Shown: in pieces, positions 25,359 to 34,303 of the stretch
Position numbering within the stretch: the stretch's first letter is position 1
Layout: each line of letters starts with the position of its first letter
NCBI GenBank assembly: GCA_031553495.1
Contig: JAVBLN010000056.1
Coordinates: 42,439 to 106,438, forward strand
From: Pinibacter sp031553495
Lineage (GTDB): Bacteria; Bacteroidota; Bacteroidia; Chitinophagales; Chitinophagaceae
Length of the DNA: 64,000 bases
Reading direction: 5' to 3'
The notes under the pieces: generated by a model
The model's input: the letters and a program-made list of their open reading frames with translations, nothing else
Databases searched by the model: none
Told to the model about the DNA's origin: nothing
Made by a program: the position numbers and the translations under genes

Positions 25359-26765
25359 TCAAAAAATATAAGTTCCTACCGCTCCCCTGTTAAGTGAAGC
25401 AGTTGCTTTCTTTCCTTTGAACTGAATGTTGAAAGAGCGGGTTTCCCTGCTTTCATTTACAACAATCAAAACAATTTTTCCATCAGGAGTTTTAAATGCG
25501 ACATTAGGAATCGAATCTGCTACAGATGACGCAATACGCACCGAACCCGGTCTTACAAATTTTGAAGCATGCGCCACCGAGTAATAAGCAAGATTTCGAA
25601 TAACGGTATTGCCATCAATAGTTACCGCGCCCTGGCACATACTGCAACCACCACGATCCGTGTAAGGCTTATAAGCGGGATCGGCGGCCAAATTCCATTC
25701 CAGCACATTGCGGCACCAGTTGCGAGTAGCACCAATTATTAAGCGCTTAACCGGCGATGCAATATTAAACGGCCCGCCATCACCTCTGTCAACCACCATT
25801 TGCTCGGTAAAGTATAAGTGCTTGTCGGGGTGCGCATCATGTACATCAGATAGCGCTTCAATTTTTCCGCCATACAAATGAAAGCCTGAGCCATCAATAT
25901 ATTTCCTTGCTTCAGGATCATTCAAAATAGAAATCGGATAATCGGGCCTGTCGGCATTATGATCATAGATAATTATTTTGGTGGCAATATTCGCATCTCT
26001 AAAAGCAGGGCCTAAGTGGTTTTTAATAAAATCAGCCTGGTCCGGCGCTGGCATAAGCAAGCTCGGATTATTACCGGGATGCAGCGGTTCATTTTGTACC
26101 GTTATCGCATCTATAGTAATTCCTTCCGCTCTCATAGATTGTATATACTTTACAAAATATTTCGCGTAAGCAGCATAGCACTCAGGTTTCAGTCTGCCGC
26201 CACGTGTGTCGTTATTGGTTTTCATCCATGTGGGCGGCGACCACGGCGAACCGAGAATTTTAATACCGGGATTGATCGCCAGTATTTCTTTCATAACGGG
26301 AATCACATCCTGGCGATCCGGACCAAGATCAAAGCGCTTCATGTCAAAATCCGTTTGGCCGTCGGGAAGATCATTATAAGAGAAAACTTTTTCATTTAAA
26401 TCAGAAGCGCCTATGCTTAACCGTAAGTAACTTATTCCGATGTTATTACCATCGGTAGCAAACAGTTCTTTTAGCAGCACGGCTCTGCTACCGGCATTCA
26501 TGCGCATGATGTGTTGAGCGCTTCCGCCGGTGAGCGCAAAACCGAAGCCGTCTATACTTTGAAAACGCTGTTTATCATCTATCACAATACTTGGAAAATT
26601 ATTGGCAACCTGTCCAAATTCCAATCGCGGGCTTTGTTCCGCAAACAGCATCGATCTGTCGGGATTAGTGAGCCAAAAGCTCACCTGGCCTTTCTTTTGA
26701 GCGGTAGCTATAAAAGCGAGCACGCAAAAATAAAGGAGCAGTAAAAAACTTCTATTATACTTCAT
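25359..26765 (-). CDS. GH30 glycosidase, secreted copy
   Basis: A 468-residue enzyme with a cleavable signal peptide (1 to about 22, ending IATA-Q). The GH30 fold is shown by IDGFGFALTGGSA, ISYLRLSIGASDL, SPWSPPTWMKTN, QNEP with acid/base E226, and LYFTEQ with nucleophile E321. The C-terminal beta domain ends GAVGTYIF. GH30 subfamily 3 members are endo-beta-1,6-glucanases, and that activity fits a glucan locus; glucosylceramidase-type activity is the alternative. It is a diverged tandem paralogue of the next gene upstream. Confidence 0.9.
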   Translation of the reverse strand: MKYNRSFLLLLYFCVLAFIATAQKKGQVSFWLTNPDRSMLFAEQSPRLEFGQVANNFPSIVIDDKQRFQSIDGFGFALTGGSAQHIMRMNAGSRAVLLKELFATDGNNIGISYLRLSIGASDLNEKVFSYNDLPDGQTDFDMKRFDLGPDRQDVIPVMKEILAINPGIKILGSPWSPPTWMKTNNDTRGGRLKPECYAAYAKYFVKYIQSMRAEGITIDAITVQNEPLHPGNNPSLLMPAPDQADFIKNHLGPAFRDANIATKIIIYDHNADRPDYPISILNDPEARKYIDGSGFHLYGGKIEALSDVHDAHPDKHLYFTEQMVVDRGDGGPFNIASPVKRLIIGATRNWCRNVLEWNLAADPAYKPYTDRGGCSMCQGAVTIDGNTVIRNLAYYSVAHASKFVRPGSVRIASSVADSIPNVAFKTPDGKIVLIVVNESRETRSFNIQFKGKKATASLNRGAVGTYIF

Positions 26766-26815
26766 GATTTAAAAAAATAACTTATAAAAAAGTCAGTTTT
26801 ATTTTTTTGATACCG

Positions 26816-26878
26816 GCGACGTTGCTACTATTAAACATCGTTGTGTCACTCACTTGTGCGGTAGTAATGCTATTGAGC
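26816..26878 (-). repeat. Dispersed direct-repeat element, type I
   Basis: 42-bp spacing, GTGTCAC on the plus strand, preceded by the T-run TTTTTTGATACCGG that corresponds to the A-tail of plus-strand copies. Confidence 0.88.
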
Positions 26879-26951
26879 CCTTAAATTCGAAGTAGCCTTA
26901 TAAATCATAAATTCCATTATACTTAACAGTTTAGTAACACTTGTACCCTAT

Positions 26952-27015
26952 GCCCAATAAAGATTCAAAAGCTGAAGTGTGCGACGCAACGGAAGCTCAA
27001 TAGTAGCAATGCAGA
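26952..27015 (+). repeat. Dispersed direct-repeat element, type IIa, diverged
   Basis: Core GCGACGC, 43-bp spacing, tail TTGGCCCATAATAAAAA. Closest to the copy at 10841. Confidence 0.8.
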
Positions 27016-27081
27016 TTGGCCCATAATAAAAACCTTGTATTAAAACATTGCTTCTATATTCAAACAAATGCTTGCGGCGTA

Positions 27082-28533
27082 TTACCAAATAAAAGTTCCT
27101 ACCGAACCGGTGTTCAATGTAACAAGAACAGTTTTTCCGTTATACTTGATGTTGAATTTTTCTGCCTCAGCGCCTTTATTTAATACAATCAACACTTTCT
27201 TGCCTTCGGGATTCTTGAAGGCCACACTAAGCAAATTTGAAGTTTGCGAAGACGCGATACGTGTGGATCCCGGACGCACAAATTTGGCGGCATGAGCGAT
27301 TATATAATAAGAAACATTTCGAGCCGAAACCGTGCCGGCGCCTATGGTTAAAGCGCCCTGGCAGGTAGTGCATCCGCCATCGGTGTGCGGCTTATAAGCC
27401 GGATCCGCGGCAAGATTCCATTCTATTACATTGCGGCTCCAATTACGAGTGGCGCCAATTATAAGATTTTCTACGTGCCACTTCAGGTCTCCACCAAAGT
27501 TGCCGGGACCGCCTACCCACTGTTCAGTAAAGTAAACATTCTTATCGGGATACGCATCATGAACGGTGCTAAGCGTAGAAATAGAGCCGTTGTATAAATG
27601 AAACGCGGAGCCATCAACATACTGCCTTGCGGCAGCATCGTTCAGTATAGTTAACGGATAATTTGGATTGTCGGCATTGTGATCCCAAACGATAATTTTG
27701 GTTTTGATGTTAGCAGCCTGAAAAGCAGGCCCTAAGTGGTTTTTCACAAAGTCGGCCTGTTCTGTAGCCTGCATTACCATGCTTGGATTATTACCGCCAT
27801 GTAAAGGCTCGTTTTGTACAGTAACGGCATCAATAGTAATGCCTTCGGCTTTCATAGCCTGTATATACTTTACAAAGTACTGAGCATACACGGCGTAATA
27901 TTCAGGCTTGAGGTTACCGCCGACAAAACTGCTATTAGACTTCATCCATGTAGGGGCCGTCCATGGTGAACCCATTATTTTAATGTTTGGATTAATAGCA
28001 AGTATCCTTTTTAGAATAGGTATCAGATCAGTTTTTTCAATATCGATGCTGAATTTTTCAAGAGTAGGATCTGTTTGTCCGGCGGGCAGTTCATCGTATG
28101 TAAAAGAAGTAGCGCTAAGATCGGAAGCACCGATGCTTATACGCAAATAACTAATACCGATAAATGTGCTGTCGAAAGCAAACAGTTCCTTTAATATATC
28201 GCTCTGAGGGGTTGATGCTAAAGAGTTTAAGAGGGTAGCGCTTCCGCCGGTTAATGCAAAACCAAAACCATCAATGGTTTGATAGGTTTGGCTTTCATCA
28301 ACATCAATAACGGGGTACGAATTGTAGGCCGTTGAAAAAACTAAATTACCGGGCTGCTTTTTAAACAGCACCATTCTGTCGGATTGTGTTAACCAGAAAT
28401 CCATATCAGATTTCTGAGTTACGGGAGGAGGATCTACAGTGCCTGAGCCATTGTCAGATTTATTACCTCCTTTGCTACAAGCGCATGCGATGCCTAAAAA
28501 CAAAAACGCTATCCAACAGATATTTTTTTTCAT
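27082..28533 (-). CDS. GH30 glycosidase, lipoprotein copy
   Basis: A 483-residue enzyme. Its N-terminus MKKNICWIAFLFLGIACACS has a lipobox-like cysteine, followed by a Gly/Asn/Asp/Pro-rich linker (KGGNKSDNGSGTVDPPPVTQ) typical of surface-exposed lipoproteins. Catalytic motifs are QNEP (E242) and VYFTEQ (E337), with SPWTAPTWMKSN between them. The sequence follows the secreted GH30 copy throughout, including the C-terminal GSVGTFIW. Surface anchoring next to the SusCD pair suggests it makes the first cuts in polymer, with the secreted copy processing the products. That division of labour is inference. Confidence 0.9.
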   Translation of the reverse strand: MKKNICWIAFLFLGIACACSKGGNKSDNGSGTVDPPPVTQKSDMDFWLTQSDRMVLFKKQPGNLVFSTAYNSYPVIDVDESQTYQTIDGFGFALTGGSATLLNSLASTPQSDILKELFAFDSTFIGISYLRISIGASDLSATSFTYDELPAGQTDPTLEKFSIDIEKTDLIPILKRILAINPNIKIMGSPWTAPTWMKSNSSFVGGNLKPEYYAVYAQYFVKYIQAMKAEGITIDAVTVQNEPLHGGNNPSMVMQATEQADFVKNHLGPAFQAANIKTKIIVWDHNADNPNYPLTILNDAAARQYVDGSAFHLYNGSISTLSTVHDAYPDKNVYFTEQWVGGPGNFGGDLKWHVENLIIGATRNWSRNVIEWNLAADPAYKPHTDGGCTTCQGALTIGAGTVSARNVSYYIIAHAAKFVRPGSTRIASSQTSNLLSVAFKNPEGKKVLIVLNKGAEAEKFNIKYNGKTVLVTLNTGSVGTFIW

Positions 28534-28555
28534 ATGAACGACAAAACATTTTAAG

Positions 28556-28600
28556 AAAAACGGATACTAGTGACCGATAGTAGTGCGATCCCAGTATCCG
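28556..28600 (-). terminator. Terminator or attenuator between the glycan-binding lipoprotein and GH30 genes
   Basis: On the minus strand CGGATACT and AGTATCCG form an 8-bp stem with a 24-nt loop, followed by TTTTTCTT. It lies 16 bp after the lipoprotein stop and upstream of the GH30 ATG. It could lower expression of the enzymes relative to the SusCD genes. Confidence 0.6.
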
Positions 28601-28615
28601 ATAAAAAACTTTTAA

Positions 28616-29500
28616 TTAAACACCACGGAGTTCGACGTTGGTAATAGAGATACCGGAGGTGCCCAAATTACCGCCTGCACCGGCTTTAATAACCAGGTAA
28701 AGAGTTCCACTTTGTGCAAAAGTAATTATACCATTTTTACCGACCAGATCACCAGAGCAACCATAAGTAGCCAAGTTTCCACTGAAGGAAGACTTAGCAC
28801 AACCATTCCAGGTATTTAATCCTATTTTGTTGCCACCATCCGTATAATCACCATTGCCAGGAGCAGATGCACCAAAATAAACTTCATACCATGTGTCAGA
28901 AGCACCGCTACCTGATACCAAAGCGGAAAATTGATATTTTTTACCTGCTTCAACCTGAATAGTTTGGTAAATAGCGGTTGATGCCCAACTGCTGCTGCTT
29001 CCTTTTACTGTGTATGTGCCATTTGCAAATGTCCATGTATATTCACCTGAGCTGTTAAGTTTTGCCACAGTCCAGAAAGCATCGTCTCCCGGCTGCATTT
29101 TACCACCTTTAACCATGTTACCAAAAGCAGGATCGGAGTTGGCAATCGTTACAGTTTTTGATTCTGCATCATATAAATTACCTCTTTTACTTAATGCCTG
29201 CATTTTGATAATATAAACGCCGGCATCGGGATAAAAAATCGTGTCGCTCATTTTACCCATACCAAGTCCTGTTCCTTTGCCGTAATCCCACCTGGCACCA
29301 ACAGAGCCTTGTGTTGTGTTGGTAACAACATATCTATTCGCATCGCCTTGCACAGGCGTTAAAGTAAAACTAGCCTGTAGCGGAACATCTGCTCCATAAA
29401 AATCATCATCACTATACTGGCGACAAGCCCAAAAAAGAACAGCAGTACTCATAGCAGGGAGCAGCCATTTTATTGTTCTGAATTTTATCGAAGATTTCAT
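28616..29500 (-). CDS. PKD-domain surface lipoprotein, likely glycan-binding (SGBP-like)
   Basis: A 294-residue protein with a lipoprotein-type start (LPAMSTAVLFWACRQ, cysteine near residue 26) and an acidic DDDF stretch after it. Residues about 40-120 form a PKD-like domain (ARWDYGKGTGLG, DAGVYIIKMQALSKRG). The C-terminal 150 residues look like a carbohydrate-binding jelly roll (YQTIQVEAGKKYQFSALV, TLYLVIKAGAGGN). In Bacteroidota loci, the lipoprotein after SusD is usually a surface glycan-binding protein, and position plus domains fit that role. It contains no enzymatic motif. Confidence 0.8.
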   Translation of the reverse strand: MKSSIKFRTIKWLLPAMSTAVLFWACRQYSDDDFYGADVPLQASFTLTPVQGDANRYVVTNTTQGSVGARWDYGKGTGLGMGKMSDTIFYPDAGVYIIKMQALSKRGNLYDAESKTVTIANSDPAFGNMVKGGKMQPGDDAFWTVAKLNSSGEYTWTFANGTYTVKGSSSSWASTAIYQTIQVEAGKKYQFSALVSGSGASDTWYEVYFGASAPGNGDYTDGGNKIGLNTWNGCAKSSFSGNLATYGCSGDLVGKNGIITFAQSGTLYLVIKAGAGGNLGTSGISITNVELRGV

Positions 29501-29606
29501 AGTTTTTTATTTATTAAAATCTTGAAATACCAAGAGAAACTGTTTACAAAATCTATTAATCATTTATACTTACTCAGTATGAATTTGTGCATGACTGTTT
29601 GAACTT

Positions 29607-29669
29607 GCTGAATAGCATTCCTACCGTACAAGTGAGTGACACAACGATGCTTAATAGTAGCAATACCGC
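29607..29669 (+). repeat. Dispersed direct-repeat element, type I
   Basis: Canonical 42-bp spacing with CGGTCCCAAAAAA tail, in the gap between the second SusD gene and the lipoprotein gene. It is the only copy between the two susC genes and the first GH30 gene. Confidence 0.88.
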
Positions 29670-29699
29670 CGGTCCCAAAAAATGATGCACAACTTATTC

Positions 29700-31391
29700 T
29701 TACCAGCCGGAATTTTGAGTCCAACCGGTTTTTATAATTTCACTTTGAGGAATAGGATACCAGTTCATATAATCATGGTAAACCCTGTCTTCCAGTTTTT
29801 TTACAGCATAGGAATAACTGGAACCTCCATTGTATGTGATTTCCATTCTTCTTAAAGGGGCGCTGAAATAGCTGCCTTTTTTCCATCTGCGCACATCCCA
29901 GAAGCGGTGACCTTCAAAACCTAATTCAACATTACGTTCATGTTCCAAAGCGGTTTGATTTAGTTGTGCGGCAGTAAGGGCGGGCATTTTAACGCCGGCC
30001 CGGTCTCTCACTTCATTGAGAGCCTGTAAAGCGGTTTTACCATAACCTTGTGGGTCGCCGGTTGGGCCATATGCATTGAACATTGCTTCGGCATAATCCA
30101 AAAGGATTCCTGCGTATCTGAAATAAATCCATGTGTGATTAGGTGTTGTATTATTTACAAGATCCACACTAGGATTCACATATTTTGATAAATAGTAACC
30201 TGTTTTAGTAGCATTTAATTTCGGCAAACCACTGTTTCCACCGGTATAAGTTTGAATGATAGTGGATTTGTAGTTCACTCCATTATAAATTACTGTAGCT
30301 GCAAAACGAGGATCCCTATTAGCATATGGGTTGGAAGCATGTGCAGCATTATTCCAGTCAAAAGGAACGGAGCCTGTTACCTGCCCGCTTCCATCTTTCA
30401 CCAGAACTTCAAACTCATCTACAAAATTCTGACTAGGTGTAATACTGTTACCATTAACTCCTTCAAAACATATAGGGAAATTGCCTGCTTCATAAGAGTT
30501 TTGTCCTCCATATCTTCTCATGAAAATTGCTTCTTTAGATCCTGCATTGTCAGCACCAAACAAATTAGAGTAAGTACCATCAAGCGAATAAGCATTCAAA
30601 GCAATCACATCATGAGCAGCTTTTGCAGCATCAGCCCATGTTATTGTTGACCCAGCATCTTTAAATAAAGGACTAGCAGCATATAATAATACACTTGCTT
30701 TTAAAGCCTTAATAGCGCCATGTGTAACTCTTCCGGATTCATACCAGGAATAAGAGGACATATCGGCTGGAATTATACCGGCGGCAGAGTCACACAAAGT
30801 AGCAATGTATTGAATACATTCATTCAAAGGATTTCTTTGGTACTTAGCCCATTCTTCCGCATTCTCATCTAGAGCTTCTTTTACAATTGGCACCCCGCCA
30901 TAACGTTTTACCAATTCAAAATAAAAGAATGCTTTTAGAAAATAAGCTTCACCTTCCATAAACTTCAGGTTGTTGATAGCCTGGTAATAGCTTGTTGAAT
31001 CAGTTGTTGTGATTTTATCTCTGATTGGAGAAAGATCTGCCCGGCCTTTGTTCTTCAAGTAGAGGTTTGCCTGGCGAATACCGTCATACAAGTCACCCCA
31101 TGAGTTATCCGGATTCATGTACTGATTCCAGATACCATCATTATAATACTGAGCTGCAGAGTTAACATTAGTGCATTCTGCATTATCTGTAGCACCTTCC
31201 AATATATTATAATTAAACCCATTTGGCAAACGACCATACGCATTCCAGATAACACCCTGCACATAAGTGTAGGTGGTGTACATCATATCAATAGGCATGT
31301 CTGCCTGCTCACTTTTCACATCCAGATAATCCTTCTTGCAGGAAAAACAGCATGTGATAAACAATATAAAAATATAATGAACTTTTTTCAT
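29700..31391 (-). CDS. SusD/RagB-family outer-membrane lipoprotein, second copy
   Basis: A 563-residue lipoprotein (FITCCFSCKKDYLDVKSEQ start). Typical SusD features include FMEGEAYFLKAFFYFELVKRYGGVPIV, the TPR-like helices and the C-terminal ALEHERNVELGFEGHRFWDV followed by YPIPQSEI. It caps the SusC barrel and binds oligosaccharide at the cell surface. It lies 23 bp downstream of its SusC partner. The preceding pair in the locus is a different SusCD set. Confidence 0.93.
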   Translation of the reverse strand: MKKVHYIFILFITCCFSCKKDYLDVKSEQADMPIDMMYTTYTYVQGVIWNAYGRLPNGFNYNILEGATDNAECTNVNSAAQYYNDGIWNQYMNPDNSWGDLYDGIRQANLYLKNKGRADLSPIRDKITTTDSTSYYQAINNLKFMEGEAYFLKAFFYFELVKRYGGVPIVKEALDENAEEWAKYQRNPLNECIQYIATLCDSAAGIIPADMSSYSWYESGRVTHGAIKALKASVLLYAASPLFKDAGSTITWADAAKAAHDVIALNAYSLDGTYSNLFGADNAGSKEAIFMRRYGGQNSYEAGNFPICFEGVNGNSITPSQNFVDEFEVLVKDGSGQVTGSVPFDWNNAAHASNPYANRDPRFAATVIYNGVNYKSTIIQTYTGGNSGLPKLNATKTGYYLSKYVNPSVDLVNNTTPNHTWIYFRYAGILLDYAEAMFNAYGPTGDPQGYGKTALQALNEVRDRAGVKMPALTAAQLNQTALEHERNVELGFEGHRFWDVRRWKKGSYFSAPLRRMEITYNGGSSYSYAVKKLEDRVYHDYMNWYPIPQSEIIKTGWTQNSGW

Positions 31392-31414
31392 TTCGTTTTG
31401 TTTAAGTGTTCTCT

Positions 31415-34279
31415 CTAAATTTTTACTTTAAGTCCGAAAGTAACCACTTTCATCAGCGGATATCCCATTGATAACCTTTCAGCTTCCAGGCTTTTAATTT
31501 TATCTGAAATGAACAGGTTAGTGCCATTTGCAAATACTCTGACAGCATCAATTTTCTTCATGAAACCAATCTGTGGTATTGTATATCCCAGCTCAATACT
31601 ACGTAGTTTAAAGAAGCTGCCATTTCTTAACCAGAAATCAGAATTCTGATCATTATTAGCATTCACCAAAGTTGACAGTCTAGGAGAAGTAGCAGTTGTA
31701 GCAGTTGCCGGTGTCCAGGGATTAAGAGAGAATTCTGTAATGTTATTATTATTTGCTATTGGATGCGTGTAATAGTAAGCATCATTCAATAAACTTATTG
31801 TACGGTTTGTTACACATTCCAAGAAGGCATCGAAATCAAAACCAGCATATTTGAAACCCAGATTGAATCCTAAGGTAAACTCAGGAAGTTTTGCAAACTG
31901 CATCGGGATCTTGTCATAATCATTGATGATGCCGTTTTTATCCTGATCAATATACTTCAAGTCGCCTGGTTTTACAGAACCATATGACGACTTCACTACC
32001 CCTGGCATTAATAATCCGGTAGAGGGGTCAAAATCACTCACTTGGTAGAAACCCAAACATTCCAATCCTCTCATTTGATTAATTCTGTGACCTTTTTGAT
32101 ACAGATAATCGTAAGGAAGAGGATCTTCAGACCTTGCGTTTATTTTATTGCGGGCAAAAGCAGCAGTAACACCTGCATAATACTCAAATGTATTTATGTT
32201 ATCATGATATTTAAGCGAAGCTTCAAAACCTGTATTGCTTACTTTACCAGAGTTGGTCATTCGTTTATCAATACCGGCAAATTCAGGAATTCCTCCAGGA
32301 GTTTCTAAAATACCAGAACGTTTTTCATGAAAAACATCCAATGTCGCGGAAAGTTTCTTCAATAGGTTCAGATCAAACCCTACGTTGAAAACTTGTTTTT
32401 TCTCCCATGTAAAATCCGTATTTGGATATGCACCTTCTATGCGACCGGTATACCAGGTATTACCTGTTCCCAAATTAGTGCCCCCTGAAGTAGAAGCCCA
32501 TTGTTCAAAAAGAAAACGGTAGCTCTCATTATTATTAGCAGTTAAGCCATAAGATGCTCTAACCTTCAAATAATCTATTACACTATTGTTTTTCAAAAAG
32601 TCTTCATTGGAAGCTATCCAAGCTAAACCGATTGCGGGAAATAATCCATAACGATGGCCTTTTTCAAAATCAGCAGAACCTAAATAAGAAGTTGAAAGAT
32701 CAACAATATACTTTTTTTCATAATCATAAGTAACAGCAGCTTGTAATCCTTGAGTATGCACAGCATAAAGTTGGCCATCATGAACATAACTATGCCGGTT
32801 CCCTTTTAACATTGCGGTGAAGGTATGCTTACCTATAGTTTTGAAATAATCAAAACCAAATTGTAAAGTGGACCGGTTCCAGTGATCATTGCCGGCGTCA
32901 TTAATACTACTTCCAACATCTCCTATTTTTTTGTATGTCACATTACCTGCTGCATCCAAAACAGGATTATCATAGGCATCTTTAATAACCTCATAGGCAG
33001 GTACCGTAAATCCGGTTTGATAGACCCCCACATATTGGTTGCTGAAAGAAACACCTCCATTAAACGAAAGGCCCTCCAGAAGTGCGTCAAGTTTTTGATT
33101 GAAACTAAAGTCTGTTTGCAAATTCCTTGTATGCGAACTATAAATACCATTTTGTCTAAGCCTTTGTACCGGATTGAAACTATAAGCAGAGTTGTTACCC
33201 CAAGACCCATCCAGGTTCTTTACAGGGAAGGACGCAGCAGGAATTTCCATTAAAGCATTAAATACCTGGTCTGCAGTGAAGCCGTTTGGTGTTTTGCGGT
33301 CTTCTGTAATACCCATAACAGTAGCCCTTACAGAAAGGTTTTTAGTCAATTGCAAATCTACATTGGCTCTCAAATTGATCTTCATGTATTTCGCGTTTGT
33401 TCCAAAATCCTTATCTATAATATCCGGATTCTTATAAATACCTGCAAAATCAGTATAGCTGCCGAATACAAAATATCTTGCACGACTTCCGCCACCACGG
33501 AATGAAATATTATAATCCTGCAACTGAGATCTGTTAGTCAACATTTTGTCATACCAGTCAACATTTGGGTGAAACGGATCATCCGTTGCTTTATAAAAAT
33601 CGGGGTTATAATATTTGATAGGTAAACCATCATTTTGTAAAGCCTGATTGTAAGCATTGACATACTGATAAGCATCCATCACTTTAGGTAATTGCACCGG
33701 GCTCATCATCCCATACCGGCCATTTACAGTAATTTTTGTTTTTCCTGTAGTGGTACCAGCCTTTGTTCTCACACTTAACACCCCTGCACCACCTTCAAAA
33801 CCATAAATAGCAAGCGCCGCAGCATCTTTAAGCAGCGTTACAGATTCTATTTCATAAGGAGATAGGGAACTAAGTGCATTAAGGTCAACCTGGAAACCAT
33901 CCAAATAAATGGTTACCCTGTTTCCACCAATATTCCAACTGCTTTGTCCGCGCACATACAAGGTCGGGTTATCATAACCTGGTTCTCCAGAACCTGTAAC
34001 TACTGTTAAACCAGGAATTCGGCCTTGTAAAGTATTAAGTAAGTTTCCTGTATTCATGCGTGTTAGTTCTTCACCAGACAAAGTGAAAACCGAACCGGTA
34101 TTTCGCCAGTCAAATTCTGATCTAATTCCACCATCAATCATTTTCTCTGCATTTGAGGCCATAGTAGAATCTGACTGATTATTTGTATCACCCACTGTTT
34201 GTGCATAAGCCGCAGATAAGCCAAAAAACAAGGGCAGCCAGATAAAAAATTTTTTATTTCTATTTTTCATTTTAGACAT
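31415..34279 (-). CDS. SusC-like TonB-dependent transporter, short form lacking STN and carboxypeptidase-like domains
   Basis: About 954 residues from the ATG at 34279; a TTG six codons upstream and an ATG three codons downstream are alternatives. A signal peptide (FIWLPLFFGLSAAYAQ) leads almost directly into the plug (LTRMNTGNLLNTLQGRIPGL, YVRGQSSWNIGG, VTLLKDAAALAIYGFEGGAG), followed by the SusC-type barrel. It lacks the usual CarboxypepD_reg-like domain, the STN domain and the EEVVVVGYG segment seen in the first copy. It would import oligosaccharides together with the SusD at 29700. Its stop and the downstream susD start are 23 bp apart. How it couples to TonB without the usual N-terminal segment is unclear. 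Confidence 0.9.
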   Translation of the reverse strand: MSKMKNRNKKFFIWLPLFFGLSAAYAQTVGDTNNQSDSTMASNAEKMIDGGIRSEFDWRNTGSVFTLSGEELTRMNTGNLLNTLQGRIPGLTVVTGSGEPGYDNPTLYVRGQSSWNIGGNRVTIYLDGFQVDLNALSSLSPYEIESVTLLKDAAALAIYGFEGGAGVLSVRTKAGTTTGKTKITVNGRYGMMSPVQLPKVMDAYQYVNAYNQALQNDGLPIKYYNPDFYKATDDPFHPNVDWYDKMLTNRSQLQDYNISFRGGGSRARYFVFGSYTDFAGIYKNPDIIDKDFGTNAKYMKINLRANVDLQLTKNLSVRATVMGITEDRKTPNGFTADQVFNALMEIPAASFPVKNLDGSWGNNSAYSFNPVQRLRQNGIYSSHTRNLQTDFSFNQKLDALLEGLSFNGGVSFSNQYVGVYQTGFTVPAYEVIKDAYDNPVLDAAGNVTYKKIGDVGSSINDAGNDHWNRSTLQFGFDYFKTIGKHTFTAMLKGNRHSYVHDGQLYAVHTQGLQAAVTYDYEKKYIVDLSTSYLGSADFEKGHRYGLFPAIGLAWIASNEDFLKNNSVIDYLKVRASYGLTANNNESYRFLFEQWASTSGGTNLGTGNTWYTGRIEGAYPNTDFTWEKKQVFNVGFDLNLLKKLSATLDVFHEKRSGILETPGGIPEFAGIDKRMTNSGKVSNTGFEASLKYHDNINTFEYYAGVTAAFARNKINARSEDPLPYDYLYQKGHRINQMRGLECLGFYQVSDFDPSTGLLMPGVVKSSYGSVKPGDLKYIDQDKNGIINDYDKIPMQFAKLPEFTLGFNLGFKYAGFDFDAFLECVTNRTISLLNDAYYYTHPIANNNNITEFSLNPWTPATATTATSPRLSTLVNANNDQNSDFWLRNGSFFKLRSIELGYTIPQIGFMKKIDAVRVFANGTNLFISDKIKSLEAERLSMGYPLMKVVTFGLKVKI

Positions 34280-34303
34280 AATTATGTTGGTTGACAAACC
34301 TTA

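Larger units (their letters stand above)
26766..27081. other. Gap between the two GH30 genes with an inverted element pair
   Basis: Apart from element copies at 26816-26878 (minus) and 26952-27015 (plus), the gap is unremarkable AT-rich sequence. The two copies are of different subtypes. Confidence 0.65.
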
